A stretch of DNA of 64,000 nucleotides from Methanobrevibacter ruminantium M1. Lineage in GTDB: Archaea > Methanobacteriota > Methanobacteria > Methanobacteriales > Methanobacteriaceae. Shown here in pieces: positions 55,982 through 64,000 of this stretch. A program made the position numbers and the translations under genes. Positions within the stretch are counted from its first letter, which is position 1; each line of letters opens with the position of its first letter. The notes under the pieces are model-generated. The model saw nothing but the letters and a program-made list of their open reading frames with translations, was not told the origin of the DNA and made no database searches. The DNA lies in NCBI RefSeq assembly GCF_000024185.1, contig NC_013790.1, forward strand, positions 1,759,501-1,823,500, written 5' to 3'.

Positions 55982-56608
55982 TTATTTAGTACCATAAATC
56001 CTATCTCCAGCGTCACCAAGACCTGGAACGATATATGCATTAGGATTTAAGTGCTCATCAACTGTTGCACAGTATATCTGAACATCAGGATGATTTGCTT
56101 CAAGAGCCCTGATTCCTTCAGGGGCTGCAACTATGCATAGGAACTTGATTTGCTTTACCCCATCGGCCTTTAGCTTGTCAATGGTTGCAGATACGCTTCC
56201 TCCTGTTGCAAGCATAGGGTCAATAATCATAGCTATCCTATCTCCGATTCCATCAGGCATCTTATAGTAATATTCAACAGGTTCAAAGGTCTCTTCATTC
56301 CTATAAAGACCTATATGACCTACTTTAGCATTTGGAATCACATTGATGATTCCTTCAACCATACCCATACCTGCCCTTAGGATAGGGACAACTGCATAAT
56401 TGTCTTCATTCAGCTTGCCTGTCTTCATCTTAGCAAGAGGAGTTTCAATTTCTGCCTCTTCAAGCTTTGCGTCTTTGGTTGCTTCATAGCATAAAAGAGT
56501 GGATATTTCTGTAACAAGCTCTCTGAATTCTTTTGTACCTGTGTTTACATCTCTTAAAATAGCCAATTTATGAGTTATTAATGGATGATTTAAAACTATT
56601 TCATTCAT
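55982..56608 (-). CDS. upp: Uracil phosphoribosyltransferase
   Basis: 208 residues. [13 protein letters not shown], then the PRPP loop [17 protein letters not shown] (about 125) and [15 protein letters not shown] at the C-terminus. It makes UMP from uracil and PRPP. The start follows TGGAGAT. The uracil permease gene lies about 590 bp upstream on the same strand. Confidence 0.95.
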   Translation of the reverse strand: MNEIVLNHPLITHKLAILRDVNTGTKEFRELVTEISTLLCYEATKDAKLEEAEIETPLAKMKTGKLNEDNYAVVPILRAGMGMVEGIINVIPNAKVGHIGLYRNEETFEPVEYYYKMPDGIGDRIAMIIDPMLATGGSVSATIDKLKADGVKQIKFLCIVAAPEGIRALEANHPDVQIYCATVDEHLNPNAYIVPGLGDAGDRIYGTK

Positions 56609-57196
56609 ATTATATCTCCATATTTAAGTTGAAACTTTATTGATTATATTTATGTATTAAATAAGTTAAATAACTTATTATTTTAATCTGCAATATTAGA
56701 AATCAATGATTGAATGAACTGTATATTAAGAAATTCATAAACAAAATATCTAAGAAAGTAAAATGAAATTAGAATAAAAAGTAGGAAAAAGAATCAGAAA
56801 AAGAATACCTAAAAGAATTAAAACTCTAAAAAAAAGAATCAGAAAAAAGAAAAAGAATACCTAAAAGAATTAAAACTCTAAAAAAAAAGAATCAGAAAAA
56901 AGAAAAAAATACCTAAAAGAATTAAAACTCTAAAAAAAAGAATCAGAAAAAAAAGAAAAAAATACCTAAAAGAATTAAAACTCTAAAAAAAAAGAATCAG
57001 AAAAAAAAGAAAAAAATACCTAAAAGAATTAAAACTCTAAAAAAAAAAGAATCAGAAAAAAAAGAAAAAAATACCTAAAAGAATTAAAACTCTAAAAAAA
57101 AAGAATCAGAAAAAAAAGAAAAAAATACCTAAAAGAATTAAAACTAGAAAAAAAGAAAAAAAGGATTAAAAATTAATAAAAAGAAAAGAATAAGAA
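56609..57196. repeat. Minisatellite between the uracil permease and upp
   Basis: From about 56785 to 57160 seven units of roughly 53-55 bp occur. Each holds TACCTAAAAGAATTAAAACT followed by A-rich sequence and AGAATCAG. Units differ mainly in the length of A runs, which suggests slippage. Left part (56609-56780) is AT-rich without a gene. Confidence 0.9.
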
Positions 57197-58508
57197 TTAT
57201 TTAACTTCAGGAACAAATTTGTTATCTTCTTTTCTTTCTGGAATTATCAAGTTAAGGATTACACCAGCAATAGCAGCAAGAGCCATACCAGAAATTGACA
57301 CAGATAAGTCACCTTGAGCAACGGACAAGGTAGCTCCACCTAAACCTAAAACCAACATGGTAGCTGCTACAACAATGTTTTTGTTATTGTTGAAATCAAC
57401 TTCCTCTTGAATCAAGAGCTTTACACCATTTACTGCAATGAATCCGTAAAGAAGAATAGCCACACCTCCGATAACAGGGTTAGGCATAGCGGCAAGAAGT
57501 GCAGTCAAGTGTCCGGAGAATGCAAAGATAACTGCAAACACTGCAGTAAGACCGATAACATAGATTGATGCAACTCTTGTAAGACCTACAACAGAAGTGT
57601 TTTCACCGTAAGTGGTGTTAGCTGGCCCACCGAGGAGCGCTGCAAAGAAGGTAGCAAGACCGTCACCAAGAAGGGTCTTGTTCAATCCAGGGTCCTGAAT
57701 CAAGTCACGTCCAATGATTTCCCCTAATACCTTGTGGTCCCCAACATGCTCTACCATTGTTACAAGAGCAATCGGAACTATTGTAAGAAGAGCTGTAGGA
57801 TTGAAGCTGTAGTTTATAAACGGCATATAGAACTCTGGAACTTCAAAGAGGCTTGCTGAAAAGAATCCTGAAAAGTCAACCATACCTAATAACGCTGCAA
57901 CGACATATGCTACAATAATACCAATGAGGAAAGGAATAACCTTCAATACTCCTTTTCCACGGATTGCTATTACAGCAGTGGTCAGGAATGCTGCAAGAGC
58001 CACAATAATGTTATTGATTGGAACTACAGCCTGATCAAGTCCTATTTCCTGAATAGCGGTAGGGGCCAAACAAAGCCCAATAACCATAATCATAGGACCT
58101 ACAATTACAGGAGGCAATAGCTTATTGATCCATTCCTTACCGGTGGCCCTGATGATAATTGCAATTGCAACATAGACCAAACCTACAACCATCAATGCTG
58201 AGAAGATACTTGATTTTCCGCCGATGGCATATCCGGCAACCATAGGTGCAATGAATGCAAATGAGCTTCCCAGATACACCGGACTTCTATTCCGTGTACA
58301 GATTACATAAATGAGTGTACCTATCCCAGAAGTGATTAAAGCAACTGGAACAGATAGCACAGGTTCGCCAACAGTTGAATTCACTACAATCGGTACTAAA
58401 ATTGTTGCACCGAAAATAGCGCATAAAACGTTGAAGAGATAATAGAATCCACTCTACAAGAGGTGGCTTATCCCATAAATCATAAATCATATCGCTTTCT
58501 TCACTCAT
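57197..58508 (-). pseudogene. uraA: Uracil permease (UraA/NCS2), frameshifted near the N-terminus
   Basis: The start ATG at 58508 (ribosome site GTGAT) opens MSEESDMIYDLWDKPPLVEWILLSLQ and then runs out of frame. The rest of the NCS2 transporter continues in another frame (VLCAIFGATILVPIVV, VPVYLGSSFAF-type block, PANTTYGEN, C-terminus). A loss of two bases at about 58430 (expected CAA-CAT-GTT) explains it. The 3' frame alone could start at GTG 58384 but would lack the first helix. The family imports uracil with protons; upp follows downstream. Pseudogene or sequence error. Confidence 0.85.
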
Positions 58509-58889
58509 TATATCACACAAAAAACCTGTGAAAATAAATTAAAAATTTTATTAATATTAGAAAATGAAAAAAAATAAAAATTAATAAAACGATAAAAGTT
58601 AATTTATTATCATATTTATTTTTAGCAATACACTTATTAAAACTTTATTGAAATTAAAAAATGATATAATATTTTTTAAAAATCAATTGGATTTTTTAAA
58701 AGAAATAGTAAAAAATTAATAAAAAAATGGATGATTTAATAAAATTTAAATTATATTATTGAAAAAAATGAATAAATATTCAAATGCATAATGAAAAAAA
58801 TGAAATAATGAAAAAAAGAACCTAATGATTAAAACAAAAACAATGAAAAAAATTGAAGAAATGAAAAAAATAATAGGTGAAAAATAAAT
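58509..58889. other. Intergenic AT-rich DNA
   Basis: Simple A/T-rich sequence with many ATGAAAAAAA words; no gene is visible. Confidence 0.5.
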
Positions 58890-59369
58890 TTAATCCTCAT
58901 TAATGAAATCCTCTAGTTCTTGGCCTGTAAAGTGAAATACATTCCAATCCTTCTGTTTTGCACCAATGGATTTATAAAAGTCCTTGCTTGGCTGATTCCA
59001 GTCAAGGCATGTCCATTCGAATCTGCCATATCCTCTCTCCTTTACTATTTTAGCAAGCTCACGAAGAAGAGCCTTGCCATAACCATTTCCACGATATTCA
59101 GGGTCTATGAAAAGATCCTCAAGGTGCATGTTGACATTAGCGATATATGTTGAAAAGCTAAGGAAGAAAAATGCAAATCCTATTTCCTTTCCATCTTCAA
59201 GGGCAAATATGACTTCCGCTTGTTGCTTATCAAAAATCCAGTATTTTAATGCTTCCTCTGTAGCGATAACCTCATCCAATCTATGTTCATAATCTGCTAA
59301 TTTCTTAATGAATTCTAAAATTAAAGGCACATCCTCTTCGCTAGCGTTCCTAAATGTTAATTTAGCCAT
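58890..59369 (-). CDS. GNAT-family N-acetyltransferase
   Basis: 159 residues. It has the acetyl-CoA motif YRGNGYGKALL (about residue 93) and an EDLFIDPEYR strand, and resembles diamine/spermidine-type acetyltransferases (ADYEHRLDEV, FEWTCLDWNQPSKDFYKSIGA). The substrate is unknown. The start follows TTGGAGAT. Confidence 0.88.
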   Translation of the reverse strand: MAKLTFRNASEEDVPLILEFIKKLADYEHRLDEVIATEEALKYWIFDKQQAEVIFALEDGKEIGFAFFFLSFSTYIANVNMHLEDLFIDPEYRGNGYGKALLRELAKIVKERGYGRFEWTCLDWNQPSKDFYKSIGAKQKDWNVFHFTGQELEDFINED

Positions 59370-59609
59370 TGTTAATCTCCAATTATAAGAATAATGATTA
59401 TTATAATATATTTTATTTTAAAAAATATTTAAACATTATTTAAGAAATAACTCAACCTAAATTAAAAGAATAACTAAACCTTAATAAAAAAAAAAGCCTT
59501 ACAATGATTGACTTAAAAATAGAATTTCTATCTATTCAAAAGCAATAAAATAAATCAAACTTAACCCATAATAGTTACTTTTATATTAAATAAATAAAAT
59601 AGTAATATT

Positions 59610-61334
59610 GTGTATATCAAAAGCTTTTTTAATGATTTGAACTTGACCAAGAAGGATGGCATATATCTGCTGGCATTGACTGTTTTTTCAATTCTCTATA
59701 CAGTCCACCTAATCGATGTAAACTATACCCTTAACTTTAAATCAGACCCATTTGTCTATTTAATTAACGGTTTAGTCTATGCTGGAATGCAGGGCCATAT
59801 AGAGAACTATTCCTATGGAATGTTCCTAACACCTGTCGTATCATTCCTGACATCACTTCTCTTTAGAATGGGAATAGTGGACAAGATAGCAATAATGATC
59901 GTTAGCGGAGTCATAAGCATCCTTGGTGAAATTGGATTGTACCTACTATTTAAAACCAAGTTCAATGAGGTCTACTCCTTTTTCGGCTGCATCCTATTTG
60001 CAAGCTTCCACATAGTCCTCACAATCTGGGGCGGGGGAGGCATAGACATTCCAGTATGCGCCTTCAGCATCATTACATTCCTATTCATGGTATTGGCAGT
60101 TGACAAAAACCCTAAATACTACATTCCAACTTCAATATTCCTGATTATATCAATATTCACAAAATATGATGCATTATTCATAATACCTATATTGTTCTTA
60201 TACTACCTAACTAAACATGACTTCTTCAATCTTGTGGATTTGGCATTAAGCGATAGGGATGAGCTTAAGATAGTTATTAAGAACTATATAAAAAGCGAAG
60301 AGTTTAAATACATTGTAATATCTCTGATTATAGCTGTTGTCTTATTTATACTGTTTTGTGAAGTGATATGGTCATATGGAGCTAATCTGACATTCCTGAC
60401 ACAATCTCAAGAGTCTCTAAACGGATTCAACAGTGCAAAAGCAGCGAGAAGTCATTTTTACTATAACGATAAGAAGTTCTATATAAGAAATCTCTACACT
60501 TTCTTCTATCCTCAAATCAGCCAAGAGTTTTCATTGATCATTCCTGCAATCATAGCAATCGGAACAGTGTTCAACTTTGCAAACATAATCAGAAGAAGAA
60601 AGGAATACCCTATGGTGAGAGATTACAAGACACCTCACTTTAAATACCTGTTGGTAGGGCTTATAATAATCCTAATTCCAATAGCTATCATCGGATTTAA
60701 GTATATCTCACATATGGTGACTAATGTTGCACTTCTAACCATCTGCGTATGCCTTCTATCGCTGGCAGATAAGTTCGATATAGATAAGAGGACCTTCAAT
60801 CTGGACATATTTTTCCTAGCTTGGATTTTTGTCTTTGCAGTCTTCTTCAGCTTTATCACAATAAAAGGACAAAGATATCTGATTATAGCATTGCCTGCTG
60901 TAGTCTATTTTGTCTTAAGGACAATAGAAGAGATATTTAATAAGTTCAAGGATTCAAATATCCTTAAGATAACTTTAATAATCATTGCAGCGATAATTAT
61001 TGTCTATTCCCTTTCATTCACATTCACTGACGGAAACTTTGACACTGAAAGAAACAATACCGCAATCCAAGAGGTATACGACTATTTGGTTGAATATGAC
61101 CCTGACTATCTTAATAAGAATTTAAGTTCAGACTATTCATATGGATCCCGTTTTGGAACCTGGACCCTTAAAAAGGACGTTCGTTATGTCAAGCTAGGGG
61201 TGATAGACCAGTCAGAGAGTGATTATCTGATTGTAAAGCATGACAATGTAAGTCTTGCAAATTATACTGAGATTTATAGGGCTGGAAAGATCAAATTATA
61301 TCAAAATAATATGTATGATAATTCCTCAATATGA
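59610..61334 (+). CDS. GT39-like membrane glycosyltransferase
   Basis: 574 residues with about 11 membrane helices and a C-terminal soluble part. The N-terminal loop LNFKSDPFVYLINGLVYAG holds an Asp, as in ArnT/PMT-type lipid-linked sugar transferases. The start is GTG with no ribosome site. TATA TTTTATATTAAAT lies about 26 bp upstream, so the transcript is probably leaderless. It likely transfers a sugar from a lipid carrier to a surface molecule; the acceptor is unknown. Confidence 0.7.
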   Translation: MYIKSFFNDLNLTKKDGIYLLALTVFSILYTVHLIDVNYTLNFKSDPFVYLINGLVYAGMQGHIENYSYGMFLTPVVSFLTSLLFRMGIVDKIAIMIVSGVISILGEIGLYLLFKTKFNEVYSFFGCILFASFHIVLTIWGGGGIDIPVCAFSIITFLFMVLAVDKNPKYYIPTSIFLIISIFTKYDALFIIPILFLYYLTKHDFFNLVDLALSDRDELKIVIKNYIKSEEFKYIVISLIIAVVLFILFCEVIWSYGANLTFLTQSQESLNGFNSAKAARSHFYYNDKKFYIRNLYTFFYPQISQEFSLIIPAIIAIGTVFNFANIIRRRKEYPMVRDYKTPHFKYLLVGLIIILIPIAIIGFKYISHMVTNVALLTICVCLLSLADKFDIDKRTFNLDIFFLAWIFVFAVFFSFITIKGQRYLIIALPAVVYFVLRTIEEIFNKFKDSNILKITLIIIAAIIIVYSLSFTFTDGNFDTERNNTAIQEVYDYLVEYDPDYLNKNLSSDYSYGSRFGTWTLKKDVRYVKLGVIDQSESDYLIVKHDNVSLANYTEIYRAGKIKLYQNNMYDNSSI

Positions 61335-61344
61335 GAGAATTGAA

Positions 61345-61625
61345 TAAAAAGGGTTGAAATTATAAAAAAAGAATCAAAATCTCAAGATTATGAAAAAATA
61401 AATCATAAAACAAGATAAAAACAATAAAGAATTGAGATATTGAAAATATAAAAAAAGAAATTAAAAACCATAAAAAGAATTGGATATTGAAATTATAAAA
61501 AAAAGAAATAAAAAACCATAAAAAGAATTGGATATTAAAATTATAAAAAAAAGAAATTAAAAACATAAAAAGAATTGAAATCTTAAGATTATAAAAAAAA
61601 AGAAATATCTAATCTTAAGATTTTA
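61345..61625. repeat. Tandem repeat between the glycosyltransferase and the DUF11 gene
   Basis: About four imperfect units of AAAAACCATAAAAAGAATTG plus GATATTGAAATTATAAAAAA, period about 49 bp. The first units are more diverged. Confidence 0.85.
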
Positions 61626-61630
61626 AAAAA

Positions 61631-62413
61631 CTATTTTTTTCTAGTATTTAAACCTAAAACTGTCAATAAAGACAAGATAAGTAAAAATATCGGATTTCCT
61701 ACACGAGGTAATTGTTTTGAATGTATAACTTTTTCAAAATGATTGTCATCATCATCTTCCACATCAATTTCTTCTTCCTCGTAACATTCATCCGGATCGA
61801 TAATATCTGTATCGCTTGTTAAATTAGCCTTATTAACCTTTTCACCTGTAGTAACTGCCTTTGTAACGATTTTTAAATACTCTTTCTCACCGACTTTCAA
61901 GTCCCCGATTTTCCAAATGCCAGTTTCAGGATTAAATTCTCCCTTTGTGACAGTATGGCTGACATACTCTAAGCCTTCAGGCAATTCGTCATAGACTTGA
62001 GTGTTTTCAGCATCATAAGGACCATAATTTTTAGCTTCGAGAGTCCAAGTAACCAACTCGCCAATCTTGACATTTTCCTTATCAGCATCGTTATCCAATT
62101 CTAAATTAGTAGCTACACCTTCATTTGGATTAGAAGAGACATCAGATTCATTATTTTCATCACCTGATGAAAGAGTTTCAGTTTCATTGCCGGAATCGCC
62201 ATCTGATTCCCCATCACTTAAAACTTTTTCATCAATATTAGACTTTTCTAAATCATCTGATTCTACAGAATCAACTTGAATGTCTTCAATTTCAATAGAA
62301 TTTAGATTATCTGCTTCAATGGAATCGTCAATTGAATTCAAATCGTTTGCACTAACAATAGACAAACAGGATAAAGAGATTAATAAGATTAAAAGAATAA
62401 CTGCTCTTTTAAT
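61631..62413 (-). CDS. DUF11-type surface protein, ATT start inferred
   Basis: About 260 residues if started at the ATT at 62413. A GGAGGAG ribosome site lies five bases before it, and the extension is a perfect signal peptide: KRAVILLILLISLSCLS, cleavage near VSA-ND. The only standard start is a TTG at 62365, with no ribosome site and inside the signal peptide. A disordered acidic region, one DUF11-like beta-sandwich (NVKIGELVTWTLEAKNYGPYDAENTQVYDELPEGLEYVS) and a C-terminal helix with NTRKK follow. It is anchored to the membrane. Confidence 0.8.
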   Translation of the reverse strand: MKRAVILLILLISLSCLSIVSANDLNSIDDSIEADNLNSIEIEDIQVDSVESDDLEKSNIDEKVLSDGESDGDSGNETETLSSGDENNESDVSSNPNEGVATNLELDNDADKENVKIGELVTWTLEAKNYGPYDAENTQVYDELPEGLEYVSHTVTKGEFNPETGIWKIGDLKVGEKEYLKIVTKAVTTGEKVNKANLTSDTDIIDPDECYEEEEIDVEDDDDNHFEKVIHSKQLPRVGNPIFLLILSLLTVLGLNTRKK

Positions 62414-62738
62414 AAAATCTCCTCCGAATTTTTAAATCTAATAATTATGAAAGTAAATTAAAAATCACATTTCAATCATTTGAAAGTAATATTTAATCAA
62501 AATTTATCAAAACTCTAGATTTATTAAACAAATTGATAAAGAATTAATCTTTAATGAATATTATATAAAAACATATATTTAAACTTATTCTAAACTAAAC
62601 AAAGCACGATTTAAAGATTTTTATGAAAATCATACAATTTAACTTATAATATTTCAAATTAAAAATTATGAAAATCATAGAATATATCGAATTTGAATTT
62701 ATGAAATTAAACCTTAAAATCAAATATAAAAATTATTC
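62414..62738. other. Intergenic AT-rich DNA
   Basis: Beyond the ribosome site at 62419-62425 I see no gene. GAAAATCATA-type words occur twice near 62622-62680. Confidence 0.5.
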
Positions 62739-64000
62739 CTAGAACTTATAATGAATATTATGCAATTTATACAAACAAACAGAACTGCTTGAAGGGAATG
62801 CATAAATCATATTATCAAGCTCTTCAAGAGTAATCTTTTGATTGATTATAAAAGTAAACATATTTGCCACGTTTTCAGCATCTGCAGCATATATTTCAGC
62901 ACCAACTATATTTAAATCCTTATCTACAATGACCTTTGCCTCTGATCTTGTGTCATTTTTAAGCTCAAGGGAATATGACTTTCCATATCTTATCCTATGG
63001 ACATCATATTCATCGCTTTGTTCTGCAATATAGGCTGGAACACCTACTGTTGCTATTCTAGGGATTGTGTATGCAACTGCCGGAACAACAGGATAGACTA
63101 TTTCCTCAGCATCCCCTAACAATGCCTTTCCAAGATATTTGGACTGATGGATTGCAACAGTCACAAGCTTTGCAATTCCAGTATCTGCAATATCTCCGCA
63201 TGCATAGATATTAGGTACAGCAGTCTGCAAATAGTTATTTACCTTTATTCCGGCTTTTGTATAATCCAAGCCAACATTCTCAAGGCCTATTGTATCCACA
63301 TTGGCTGTTCTTCCCATAGCTGCAATAACATAGTCGCCGGTTAAGCTAAGTCCGCTATCACAGTTGACAGTGAATGCATTTTCATAAGCCTTATTGTCCA
63401 CCTTTGCATCTGGGTCCCTTAAATCATCATCAGTATTCTGAGCGTTTTCGAAGATATTAACTCTCTCCTCTGGATTTTCAATGACCACAGAATCATCCTT
63501 AATGACTTCATTTACAGTCTCATTGAAGTGGAATCGAATGTTCTTTTCCTTTAGGATCTCGATTACATTTTGAACATAAGGCTGATGGAAGAATTTCAAG
63601 GCCATGTTTCCTCTGATGATCACATCCGCTTCAAGCCCTGCCTCAGCAAGGATTGATGCAAACTCCATTCCAACAAAGCCTCCTCCAATAATGATTGCAT
63701 GTTTAGGAAGCTCTTCAATGTCTAAAAAGTCAGTGCTGTCATGAAGATACTCCTTTCCCTTAATGTCAGGAATGATTGGCTTTAAGCCAGTACAGATTAC
63801 TATCTTATCTGTTGTGAATGTCTTATCACCAACTCTCACTGTATGCTCATCCACAATGTATCCTTCCCCATGGGCAACATCCAAATCATATTCCTTATAT
63901 TTGCCGTCCAAGAAAGGAGCCATGTTTGCTATTCTTTTTCTTTTGAGCTTCATAAGGGCAGGCCAATCCACTTCAAAATTGCCAGACTTGCCATAGCCTT
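62739..64000 (-). CDS. FAD/NAD(P)-dependent disulfide oxidoreductase-like protein (5' end outside)
   Basis: About 420 residues are visible, and the frame is open to the right edge, so the N-terminal FAD-binding loop and any redox Cys pair lie outside. Visible: VICTGLKPIIPD, the second Rossmann motif AIIIGGGFVGMEFA (about 63690), YACGDIAD (about 63190), and a C-terminal dimerisation domain. This is the glutathione reductase/dihydrolipoamide dehydrogenase class, possibly a mercuric- or CoA-disulfide-reductase-like enzyme. The C-terminal HPT/E-type active His motif is not evident. Confidence 0.82.
   Translation of the reverse strand, partial: GYGKSGNFEVDWPALMKLKRKRIANMAPFLDGKYKEYDLDVAHGEGYIVDEHTVRVGDKTFTTDKIVICTGLKPIIPDIKGKEYLHDSTDFLDIEELPKHAIIIGGGFVGMEFASILAEAGLEADVIIRGNMALKFFHQPYVQNVIEILKEKNIRFHFNETVNEVIKDDSVVIENPEERVNIFENAQNTDDDLRDPDAKVDNKAYENAFTVNCDSGLSLTGDYVIAAMGRTANVDTIGLENVGLDYTKAGIKVNNYLQTAVPNIYACGDIADTGIAKLVTVAIHQSKYLGKALLGDAEEIVYPVVPAVAYTIPRIATVGVPAYIAEQSDEYDVHRIRYGKSYSLELKNDTRSEAKVIVDKDLNIVGAEIYAADAENVANMFTFIINQKITLEELDNMIYAFPSSSSVCLYKLHNIHYKF

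Overview
The window is AT-rich DNA from a Methanobrevibacter-like archaeon (Methanobacteriales). This rests on the archaeal exosome, proteasome, RNase P and Rpo12 genes, an archaeal lipid reductase, AqpM, DUF2193 and adhesin-like proteins. Promoters are TATA/BRE-type and ribosome sites are GGTGAT-type. A bile salt hydrolase and many Asn/Ser-rich surface proteins suggest an animal gut host.

Layout. 1-3.4 kb: the N-terminal part of a DUF5814-type helicase, a ketopantoate reductase homologue, a frameshifted zinc-ribbon membrane protein and a DUF5654 protein. 3.8-6.8 kb: trmO and the amtB-glnK ammonium operon, with an NrpR-type operator and strong promoter about 580 bp upstream of amtB. 7-14 kb: a secreted Asn-rich protein, an HTH-cupin regulator with an acyl-CoA ligase, a PfkB kinase, YgjV-like and 2TM membrane proteins and a bile-acid/sodium symporter family transporter. 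14-17.8 kb: a Zn/Cd-type P-ATPase with a very long His-rich cytoplasmic domain, its ArsR/SmtB regulator, a perfect operator, and a decayed ATPase fragment.

17.8-19.8 kb holds three tandem copies of a structured, RNA-like element around one intact and one or two decayed DUF3800 genes. 20-24.5 kb is a ferrous-iron locus (feoB, zinc ribbon, DtxR/FeoA) with a DtxR-type box over the feoB start site. 25-31 kb has the archaeal lipid reductase, surface proteins, an unusual beta-helix/TIR fusion and a flavodoxin-ferredoxin.

31-45.8 kb is the archaeal translation/RNA-decay/proteasome supercluster: DUF3194, prefoldin beta, Pcc1, Brix, rpoP, L37Ae, Rrp42, Rrp41, Rrp4, SBDS, PsmA, Rnp2, Rnp3, a COG1325 RNA-binding protein and L15e. 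It is interrupted by a divergent adhesin gene. 46-49.7 kb has a 27-codon membrane peptide with an ideal ribosome site and terminator, then zinc-ribbon proteins and a winged-helix regulator. 50-64 kb has rubrerythrin, bile salt hydrolase, a flavin reductase, AqpM, DUF2193, upp, a frameshifted uracil permease, a GNAT, a GT39-like membrane enzyme, a DUF11 surface protein and a partial FAD/NAD oxidoreductase.

Features that cut across the window: a five-copy 3'-UTR hairpin family directly after stop codons; three genes whose best start is an SD-led ATT codon (Pcc1, Rrp41, the DUF11 protein); minisatellites that often copy a gene's last codons and stop; and long acidic C-terminal tails on Rrp4, PsmA and Rpp30.
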